DNA of 22,906 bases from DASTGO01 sp035719045 (GTDB lineage Bacteria; Actinomycetota; Actinomycetes; Actinomycetales; Kineosporiaceae), in contig DASTGO010000138.1 in assembly GCA_035719045.1 (NCBI GenBank), positions 1 through 22,906 of the forward strand, written 5' to 3'. A program made the translations under genes and the position numbers. Below the pieces are notes generated by a model. The model was not told the origin of the DNA, did no database searches, and worked only from the letters and a program-made list of their open reading frames with translations. Positions 1-5,255 of the stretch are shown here, one piece after another (the stretch's first letter is position 1; each line of letters starts with the position of its first letter).

Positions 1-29
1 GGCCCGGGTCCCACGGGGGAGCCCGGGCC
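1..29. terminator. GC-rich hairpin at window edge
   Basis: An 8-base perfect inverted repeat (GGCCCGGG at 1-8, CCCGGGCC at 22-29) encloses a 13-base loop. It lies about 87 bases beyond the stop of the minus-strand PPOX gene, so it may end that transcript or one from a gene outside the window. There is no T-run, which is usual for actinobacterial terminators. The assignment is an inference from shape and position only. Confidence 0.35.
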
Positions 30-50
30 GGCGACCCGCCACCTCAGCGC

Positions 51-119
51 CCGGTGTGGCTCAGGGTCCGGTGCGACGGGTCAGGGGCCGGTGTGGCTCA
101 GGGTCCTGTGCCGGGTCAG
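51..119. repeat. Imperfect two-copy tandem repeat, 37-base period
   Basis: The 19-base string at 51-69 recurs exactly at 88-106, and similarity continues after it with two bases missing in the second copy. The second copy runs over the stop codon of the PPOX gene (116-118). It looks like a local duplication of the gene's 3' end. No function can be inferred. Confidence 0.6.
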
Positions 120-514
120 CTGCCGGAGCTGTACATCACGCGGTCGGCGTCCACCCGGACGGTGACCCGCTGCTCCCCGGGCCGGCGGAAGGGGTAGCTG
201 TCGGCACCGAGGTACTTCTTGGCCAGGTGGTCGATCACTGCGTCTGCGCCCTCGGTCTGCAGCTTGCCCAGGCCCGACACGCTGGCGTAGTGGAAGATGT
301 CGTCCGGGTCCACCACGCTCACCGACACCTGCGGGTTGTGGGCGAGGTTGCGCTCCTTGACCCGCCCGGCCGCCGTGTTGAAGTAGACCCCCTCGTCGTC
401 GACATCGACCCACACCACGGTGCTGTGCAGGCTGCCGTCCGGGCGGACGGTGGTGGCCCAGCCGGGCAGCGGGCGGGCGAACAGGGCGCGGACGTCGTCA
501 TCGAGTGCGGCCAT
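116..514 (-). CDS. PPOX-class F420-dependent oxidoreductase-like protein
   Basis: A 132-residue protein of the split-barrel pyridoxamine-phosphate-oxidase fold. The order seen is typical of the short actinobacterial FDOR/PPOX proteins: an early strand with a TVRPDGSLHSTVVWVDVDD-type segment, then YFNTAAGRVKERNLAHNP (the cofactor-phosphate binding region, with the conserved GR-K-RNL pattern), a VSV-V-DPDD strand and a final Arg-rich strand (QRVTVRVDADRV). Such proteins bind F420 or flavin and reduce varied substrates; the substrate is not predictable. The ATG at 514 is chosen because GGAGAGG lies 4 bases before it and homology-like sequence begins there. A longer frame to 640 exists but its added residues look non-homologous. 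It is separated from the upstream glucanase gene by a strong terminator, so it is probably transcribed on its own. Confidence 0.85.
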   Translation of the reverse strand: MAALDDDVRALFARPLPGWATTVRPDGSLHSTVVWVDVDDEGVYFNTAAGRVKERNLAHNPQVSVSVVDPDDIFHYASVSGLGKLQTEGADAVIDHLAKKYLGADSYPFRRPGEQRVTVRVDADRVMYSSGS

Positions 515-656
515 CAACCTCTCCAGACCTGTCGGGTGTCCGCCCGGCGCGGTGCCGGTGCGGCCGATCGCGCATCGGGGCGGCGCGTCCGGCCGGGCTC
601 CCGCGGCACGGCCAGTCTCGCAAAGGAGGCAGGAGAGCACTCGCTGACGGCAGTGG

Positions 657-689
657 GCCGCCGGTCCCCGGGAGCGGGGGACCGGCGGC
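657..689 (-). terminator. Strong hairpin terminator after the GH16 gene
   Basis: A perfect 13-bp stem (657-669 with 677-689) and a 7-base loop lie about 95 bases past the glucanase stop codon and before the PPOX start. There is no T-tract. Stem strength and position suit a factor-independent or stem-only terminator for the minus-strand glucanase transcript. More GC palindromes follow at about 700-740. Confidence 0.65.
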
Positions 690-781
690 CGCGGTACCTG
701 CCGGCCGGCCGGGATCGGACCGGTCCGGCCGGGGCCGCCCGCCCGGATCGGGTCATGCCGGGCTGACGGGGACAGTTGACG

Positions 782-2401
782 TCAGTGGGTGAAGGTGAAC
801 CAGTTGACGTTGACGAAGTCGGCGGGCTGGCCGCTGCTGAAGGTCAGGTAGACGTCGTGCACGCCGGTGACCGCGGACAGGTTCGCGGGGACGGTGCGCC
901 AGGTCTGCCAGCCGCCGGTGTTCGCGACCGCGAAACTGGCGACCACCGGACCGGTCCGGGAGTCCAGCCGGACCTCGACCAGTCCGCTCACCCCGCCCGC
1001 GGCGCCGGAGGCCACCCGGCCCTGGAACTGGGTGGCCGGGGTCGCACCGAAGTCCACGCCCCGGTACAGCAGCCAGTCCCCGTTGGCGATCCAGCCGACG
1101 TTGTTGCCGCCGCCGACGTCGCCGGTCGGCTGGGTGCCGGTGCCGGACTCGGCGTCGAACGACTCGGCCCGGATCGTCGTGTAGGCGTCCCGGCTGCCGG
1201 ACGGCGTCGGGCTGGGGCTGGTGGTCGTCGGGCTCGGACCGCCCCCCGGCCTGGTGTACGCGGCGACGTAGTCGACCAGCATCGGCTGGCCGGAAACCGT
1301 TGCCGCCGTAGGTGTTCCCGCTCCCAAGGCGGCCGGGAAGGCGCCGCCCATGGCCACGTTCAGGATGATGAAGAAGCCGTGCTGGACGGCGTTCGCCCAG
1401 GTCGTCGCGTCTACCTGGTTGGCGTTCACGGCGAAGTACCGGGCGCCGTCGAGGTACCAGCGGATCTGCTCGGGGCTGACGCTGCGGTCGTACTCCATGG
1501 CGTAGGTGTGGAACCCGGTCTGGCAGCCGGGGCAGGCGTGCTCCCCGCTGCCGATCCCCGTGGTCTCGTTGCACGGGCCGCCGGAGACCACGCCGCAGTG
1601 CAGCGTGCCGAAGACCGAACTGCGGGCGTTGACGTCCTCGAGGATGTCGATCTCGCCGATCCCGGGCCAGTTGGTGGCCCCGGCCGGGCGGGCGGCCGCA
1701 CCGAGCATCCAGAATGCCGGCCAGTACCCGGCGCCGTTGGCGGCGGTGACGTTCGGCTGCTGGATCGACGCCTCCACCCGCAGCACCCCGCCGGCGGGTG
1801 CGGCGAAGTCGGTGCGCTGGGTCTCGATCCGCCCGGACGTCCACCGGCCCGCGGCGTCCCGGACCGGGGTGATCGCCAGGTGCCCGGCGCCGTCGAGGGC
1901 GACGTTCGTGGTGCTTGACGTCATCGTCTCGACCTCGCCGGTGCCCCAGTTCGCAGCCCCTCCGGGGTAGCCGGTGCCGGTGGCGTACATCCAGTCGGCG
2001 GTGTTCACCCCGGTGCCGGCGGACCCGGTGAAGTCGTCGCTCCACACCGTTGTCCAGCCGGCCGGGGCGGTGGGCACGGTGGTCTGCGCGGCACCGGCCT
2101 GCGCGACCACGCCGGCCACCAGCAGGGCGGCCAGCGGAACCGCGATCGCAGCGGTCAGCCGCCCACCCCTGCTGCCGACGTGGCGGGGCCGGGGCCGGAC
2201 GGGGGTCGCGCCCCGGTCGGGGCGGCGGGCAGGGGGCCGGCGTGGCGTCGCGCCCCGGTCGGCGTGGTGGGCGGGGGAGGTGGAGCCGGGGGGACCCGCG
2301 GTGGGGTCCGCCGGGTCGTGGGGGTGGGTCCGGTCGATCTGTCCGGGGACGGGACCGCGTGGAGGTAGGGCATGGGGGTTCGGGACGGGCGGCATGGTCA
2401 T
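782..2401 (-). CDS. Secreted GH16 endo-beta-1,3-glucanase (laminarinase-like) with CBM6
   Basis: A 539-residue secreted beta-glucanase. Residues 1-80 are Pro/Arg-rich, 82-105 form one hydrophobic segment ending in AQAGAA (signal peptide or anchor), 112-375 form the GH16 jelly-roll, then a Thr/Ser/Pro linker, and about 410-539 form a CBM6 (AESFDAESGTG, ANGDWLLYRGVDF, GGWQTWRTV, VYLTF). The catalytic motif is GEIDILEDVN: E250 nucleophile, D252, E255 acid/base. The extra residue in ExDxxE is the beta-bulge form of laminarinases rather than lichenases, so beta-1,3-glucan is the likely substrate. ATG 2401 is preferred over GTG 2410 because GAGG stands 8 bases before it. A LacI-type operator and promoter lie upstream, and a hairpin at 657-689 follows. 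The long charged stretch before the signal segment is unusual. Confidence 0.9.
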   Translation of the reverse strand: MTMPPVPNPHALPPRGPVPGQIDRTHPHDPADPTAGPPGSTSPAHHADRGATPRRPPARRPDRGATPVRPRPRHVGSRGGRLTAAIAVPLAALLVAGVVAQAGAAQTTVPTAPAGWTTVWSDDFTGSAGTGVNTADWMYATGTGYPGGAANWGTGEVETMTSSTTNVALDGAGHLAITPVRDAAGRWTSGRIETQRTDFAAPAGGVLRVEASIQQPNVTAANGAGYWPAFWMLGAAARPAGATNWPGIGEIDILEDVNARSSVFGTLHCGVVSGGPCNETTGIGSGEHACPGCQTGFHTYAMEYDRSVSPEQIRWYLDGARYFAVNANQVDATTWANAVQHGFFIILNVAMGGAFPAALGAGTPTAATVSGQPMLVDYVAAYTRPGGGPSPTTTSPSPTPSGSRDAYTTIRAESFDAESGTGTQPTGDVGGGNNVGWIANGDWLLYRGVDFGATPATQFQGRVASGAAGGVSGLVEVRLDSRTGPVVASFAVANTGGWQTWRTVPANLSAVTGVHDVYLTFSSGQPADFVNVNWFTFTH

Positions 2402-2413
2402 GCGAGGCACCTC

Positions 2414-2443
2414 ACTGTGCGTTCAGGAACTGTGCGTTCAGGA
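2414..2443. repeat. Perfect 15-base tandem duplication in the glucanase leader
   Basis: The 15-mer ACTGTGCGTTCAGGA at 2414-2428 is repeated exactly at 2429-2443. It sits in the 5' leader, just upstream of the ribosome-binding site of the GH16 gene. It looks like replication slippage. Any regulatory meaning is unknown. Confidence 0.85.
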
Positions 2444-2477
2444 CTCCTGCTCGCTGTCGTGCCGGCCCGCCTGACAG

Positions 2478-2497
2478 CATCGGAAACGTTTCCGGTG
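2478..2497 (-). promoter_or_regulatory. LacI-family operator of the glucanase gene
   Basis: A perfect 14-base palindrome CGGAAACGTTTCCG (2481-2494) extends to 20 bases with a single mismatched pair. A central CG in an even-length palindrome with AAACGTTT is the classic LacI/GalR-family operator form. It overlaps the predicted transcription start of the glucanase gene, and the LacI-family gene is directly upstream, so repression by that protein is the likely role. The pairing of site and regulator is inference. Confidence 0.8.
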
Positions 2498-2502
2498 CGC
2501 TG

Positions 2503-2531
2503 AAGATAGCTGCGAAGGGATCGGTACGGAA
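2503..2531 (-). promoter_or_regulatory. Candidate promoter of the glucanase gene
   Basis: Reading the minus strand, TATCTT (2503-2508) is a fair -10 box. TTCCGT (2526-2531), 17 bases upstream, is a weak -35. The expected start near 2496 falls inside the operator, which fits repression by steric block. Only the -10 is reasonably convincing. Confidence 0.4.
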
Positions 2532-2628
2532 GATCTGAAACCACCCGGATCGCTGAACGGTAAACCGAGGCCCGCTCGGGCTCCCGTGAGTTCGGTGTGC
2601 GGTTCGTCCCCGGAGCCGGAAGGCCTTC

Positions 2629-3750
2629 TCAGCGGGGGGCGGGACCGGTGGAGGCCCGGATCACCAGTCGGTTCGGGACCAGCCTCGGGGCCGGCGCCAC
2701 CGGAGCTTCCTCGTCGCCGGAGTCCGCACCGCCGGAGTCCGCACCGCCGGAGTCCGCACCGCCGGAGTCCGCACCGCCGGGCCCGTCCCCGTGCGGGCCG
2801 TCCGGCTCGGATCCGGCGGCGATGATCTCGGCGAGCAGGTCCGCGGCGGCGGCGGCCAGTTGCAGGGGGTCCTGCGCGACGGTGGTCAGTGCCGGCCGGA
2901 CCAGTGCGGCGGCCTCCACGTCGTCGTAGCCGACCACGGAGACCTGCCCCGGGACGTCCATCCCCGCCTCGGCCAGGGCGTCCATCGCCCCGACGGCCAT
3001 CTCGTCCCCCGCGGCGAACACGGCGGTCGGCGGCTGCGGCAGGGCGAGCAGGCGGCACATCGACTCCCGCCCGCTGGCCAGGAAGAAGTCGCCGTGCTCG
3101 ATGTACTCCGGGCGGTGGGGCAGGCCGAGCCGGGCCGTGGAGTACCGGTAGCCGGCCAGTCGCTCGGCCGCGGGCATCAGGTCCAGCGGGCCGCAGATGG
3201 TGGCGATCCTGCGGTGCCCGAGCCCGTGCAGGTGGGCGACGGCGGCCGCCGCACCGGCCCGGTTGTCGGAGGTGACGTAGCCGGCGCGGGCCCCGTGCAG
3301 CGGCAGGTCGAGCGCCACGCAGGGGACGGCGCTGTCCAGCAGAGCGGTGATCGCCGGCTGCCCCTCGTCGACGCCCATCAGGATGAGCCCCTCGAGACGG
3401 TGCTGCCGGGCCACCCGGGTGTACCCGTCCACACCGGACTCCGTGGTGGACAGCAGCATGAGGTGACGCCCGCTGGCGGCGAACGCCGTCTTGAGACCGA
3501 CCAGCAGGTCCTGCAGGAACGGGTGCCGCCCGCGGGTGGACAGGTAGCCGGTGTCCCAGATCACCCCGACCAGGTCGGAGCGGCGGCGGACCAGGGCCCG
3601 GGCCTGGTGGTTCGGCTCGTAGCCGAGTTCGGTGGCCAGCGCGAGGATCCGGTCACGGGTGGCCCGGCTGACGTCCGGGCGGTCGTTGAGGGCGCGGGAG
3701 ACGGTGGCCACCGAGACCCCGCTGAGGCGGGCGACCTCCCGGATGTCCAT
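2629..3750 (-). CDS. LacI/GalR-family transcriptional repressor
   Basis: A 373-residue repressor. Residues 1-50 hold the LacI helix-turn-helix and hinge (MDIREVARLSGVSVATVSRA, then a GYEPNHQARAL hinge region). The rest is a periplasmic-binding-protein-like effector domain (SDLVGVIWD, the LEGLILMG strand, TSDNRAGAAAAVAHL, FAAGDEMAVGAMDAL, VVGYDD, LTTVAQDP). ATG 3750 is chosen: GGAGGGGG precedes it and the HTH starts at residue 2; a longer frame to 3825 adds nothing family-like. It is likely to control the adjacent glucanase gene through the palindrome at 2478-2497, released by a beta-glucan-derived sugar (inferred). An insertion of about 35 residues with four GGADS repeats lies between the last helix and the final LVIRAST strand, where typical members have only a short loop. 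Confidence 0.92.
   Translation of the reverse strand: MDIREVARLSGVSVATVSRALNDRPDVSRATRDRILALATELGYEPNHQARALVRRRSDLVGVIWDTGYLSTRGRHPFLQDLLVGLKTAFAASGRHLMLLSTTESGVDGYTRVARQHRLEGLILMGVDEGQPAITALLDSAVPCVALDLPLHGARAGYVTSDNRAGAAAAVAHLHGLGHRRIATICGPLDLMPAAERLAGYRYSTARLGLPHRPEYIEHGDFFLASGRESMCRLLALPQPPTAVFAAGDEMAVGAMDALAEAGMDVPGQVSVVGYDDVEAAALVRPALTTVAQDPLQLAAAAADLLAEIIAAGSEPDGPHGDGPGGADSGGADSGGADSGGADSGDEEAPVAPAPRLVPNRLVIRASTGPAPR
2716..2775 (-). repeat. Four perfect 15-base tandem repeats inside the LacI gene
   Basis: GCCGGAGTCCGCACC is repeated four times without change at 2716-2730, 2731-2745, 2746-2760 and 2761-2775, with a 5-base partial copy after. In the repressor it encodes GGADS repeats. 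The unit is a multiple of three, so changes in copy number keep the frame. Confidence 0.95.
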
Positions 3751-3965
3751 CAACTGCCCCCTCCGTGCCGGATCTTCCCATGTGCCCGGTCCCTCATCGT
3801 GGCCGCCGGGCTCCTGCCGGCACAAGCGTCTCGCCGATCATCAGGGGATCCCGGCGGGGCACGGTTGCTGGACTTCGCTGCTGCATTCATGCACAGAGGC
3901 CCGGCGAGGGTACTCGGGGCCCGTCGTCGATGGGAGAATGCGAGCCAGAGGAAGAGGTGGTGACC

Positions 3966-4166
3966 ATGACGAGTAGTCCGGAGTCGGCGTCGTCCTGGCC
4001 GCCTACGTCTGACCACGTGTCAGCCGAGGAACTGGCATACCGCCAGGGCGTCAGGCCCATCGCCTCGGTTGACGAGCTGGCACGGCCTGGCACCTTCGAG
4101 TCTGATGAGGAGTTGGACGAGTTCCTCGCTGACCTCTACACCTCGCGGAGGTCCGGGCAGGCGTGA
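3966..4166 (+). CDS. Putative antitoxin of a PIN-domain toxin pair
   Basis: A 66-residue acidic protein directly upstream of a PIN-domain toxin and overlapping it by 4 bases, the arrangement of a type II antitoxin gene. The C-terminal half (VDELARPGTFESDEELDEFL) is strongly acidic and should bind the toxin. The N-terminal half (SAEELAYRQGVRPIASVDEL) does not show an evident ribbon-helix-helix or AbrB motif, so I cannot assign a VapB, RelB or Phd subfamily. ATG 3966 is chosen because AGAGG lies 8 bases before it; in-frame GTG codons at 3957 and 3960 are possible but would overlap that site. The identity rests mainly on the neighbour. Confidence 0.7.
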   Translation: MTSSPESASSWPPTSDHVSAEELAYRQGVRPIASVDELARPGTFESDEELDEFLADLYTSRRSGQA

Positions 4167-4564
4167 GCCTCATCGTTCTCGACACCGATGTGTCGTCGCT
4201 GACCCTGCGCCGCCGCCTTCCTGCCCCGCTCGGCGCTCGACTGGCCGGACATACCCCATGCATCACCTTCGTCACCGTTGGCGAGCTGACCAAGTGGACC
4301 AAGCTTCGGAGCTGGGGACCACAGCGGCTTTCCGAACTCGCGGACTGGATGCAGCACGTCGCCGTCCTCCCCTATGACCGCGCGGTGGCAGTCACCTGGG
4401 GTGACCTGCAGGCTCGGGCCCAACGCCGCGGCAGGCCGGCGCCTCCCAACGACACCTGGATCGCCGCATGCTGCATCGTCTACGGTCTCCCGCTGGCCAC
4501 TCTCAACCACAAGGACTTCGAGGATTTCGCCATGAGCGATGACCTCCGACTGTTCACCAACTGA
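4163..4564 (+). CDS. PIN-domain ribonuclease toxin (VapC-like)
   Basis: A 133-residue PIN-domain protein, the usual VapC length. Acidic metal-binding residues are where the family has them: VLDTD near the N-terminus (D7, D9), the Glu of TVGEL near residue 40, and the Asp of PPNDTWIAA near 98, followed by the hydrophobic helix and the LATLNHKDFED motif. Such toxins are Mg-dependent RNases that cut tRNA, rRNA or mRNA; the target is not predictable. The GTG start overlaps the antitoxin stop (GTGA), so translation is coupled. Base use appears less GC-rich at third positions than in the neighbouring metabolic genes, which suggests acquisition by transfer. A hairpin follows the stop directly. Confidence 0.88.
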   Translation: MSLIVLDTDVSSLTLRRRLPAPLGARLAGHTPCITFVTVGELTKWTKLRSWGPQRLSELADWMQHVAVLPYDRAVAVTWGDLQARAQRRGRPAPPNDTWIAACCIVYGLPLATLNHKDFEDFAMSDDLRLFTN

Positions 4565-4569
4565 TTCCC

Positions 4570-4586
4570 CCGGGGTCGAGACCCGG
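4570..4586 (+). terminator. Hairpin just after the toxin gene
   Basis: CCGGGGTC (4570-4577) and GACCCGG (4580-4586) pair with one bulged G and a tight GA loop, beginning 5 bases after the toxin stop codon. It may end the toxin-antitoxin transcript. A second short hairpin (GACCCC-GAGC-GGGGTC, 4703-4718) and a third (GGTCCC-AGG-GGGACC, 4756-4770) lie downstream. Confidence 0.4.
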
Positions 4587-4600
4587 CCTCGGCAGCGACT

Positions 4601-4655
4601 CGGCAAGCGGAACGATCACTGCTGCAGTTTTCGCCGTAGCGGCGCGCGCTTGCCG
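4601..4655. other. Candidate structured RNA: three-way junction
   Basis: A perfect 9-bp outer stem, CGGCAAGCG (4601-4609) with CGCTTGCCG (4647-4655), encloses two separate inner hairpins: ACTG-CTG-CAGT (4618-4628), followed by a T-run, and CGCCG-TAG-CGGCG (4632-4644). The nested arrangement is readable directly from the sequence. No known riboswitch or RNA family was recognised. Whether it is transcribed, and from which strand, is unknown. Confidence 0.35.
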
Positions 4656-4838
4656 CATGCCGAGAGCGCCTCAGTCGGCGCCCGGGGTGCGGGAACGTAG
4701 CTGACCCCGAGCGGGGTCCGGCGGGCGCACTCCGGCCCCCAACGGTGGGAGGTTAGGTCCCAGGGGGACCGGAGTGGCCCCGGCTGGCCCCCGTCGCAGT
4801 CCCTACCGACCGCCGACGTGGCACCGGGCGCCTGGTGT

Positions 4839-4878
4839 CGGCCGGGTCCGGGGCATTCCCTGCTCCCGGATCCGGCCG
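4839..4878. terminator. Long GC hairpin upstream of the XRE gene
   Basis: A 14-bp stem (4839-4852 with 4865-4878) contains only one G-T wobble and has a 12-base loop. It is among the strongest hairpins in the window. It could stop transcription coming from the toxin-antitoxin side before the XRE promoter region. Confidence 0.45.
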
Positions 4879-5002
4879 AGGAGTCCAGACTAGATGACGC
4901 TATGCGCGTAGTAAAGACTCGAATAGCAACATCTGGTGTCTACCCGCGTCTTGGCTCTGCCGGGCTAGTGTGTCCGGGCGCGTACCGAGGCATCTTGACG
5001 CC

Positions 5003-5248
5003 ATGGGACCGGCCGCGAGCGCGCTCATCGCGCGGAACATCGCGGCCGAGCGCGTCCGGCACCGCTGGACGCAGGCCGACCTCGCCGAGCACCTGGGTGT
5101 CGGGCGGACGACTGTGGCGAGTTGGGAGACCGGCCATCGGGTGATCGCCGTTGACGCCCTGGTGCCGCTGTGCCGAGCTCTCGGCGTCCCCCTGGTCGAG
5201 TTGTTGCGGGGCCTGGACCCGGAGGATCTGCGGGTGCTGGGGCTCTGA
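5003..5248 (+). CDS. Small XRE-family helix-turn-helix protein
   Basis: An 81-residue protein that is almost entirely one Cro/C1-type HTH. IARNIAAERVRHRWTQADLA forms helices 1-2, GVGRTTVASWETGHR is the recognition helix and turn, and IAVDALVPLCRALGVPLVEL forms the last helices, ending DPEDLRVLGL. It should bind DNA as a dimer; no effector domain is present. ATG 5003 is preferred since the fold begins about eight residues later. A GTG at 4970 in the same frame would add 11 residues, and neither start has a clear ribosome-binding site, so leaderless or weak translation is possible. The gene ends 7 bases from the convergent fhs stop. The target is unknown; it could regulate itself, the toxin pair or the one-carbon genes. 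Confidence 0.8.
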   Translation: MGPAASALIARNIAAERVRHRWTQADLAEHLGVGRTTVASWETGHRVIAVDALVPLCRALGVPLVELLRGLDPEDLRVLGL

Positions 5249-5255
5249 AGGCGCC

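Larger units (their letters stand above)
4565..5002. other. 438-base non-coding region rich in hairpins
   Basis: No credible gene is seen between the toxin gene and the XRE gene. The stretch holds at least five inverted repeats (4570-4586, 4601-4655, 4703-4718, 4756-4770 and the strong 4839-4878 stem). These are followed by a noticeably AT-richer segment at about 4885-4960 that probably carries the promoter of the XRE gene, although no clear -35/-10 pair could be fixed. Confidence 0.5.

Noticed and set aside
2438..3058. 206-codon minus-strand frame overlapping the LacI gene and its downstream gap
   Set aside because: It is out of frame with the repressor, Arg/Gly-rich and crosses the operator region; no family match and no ribosome-binding site.
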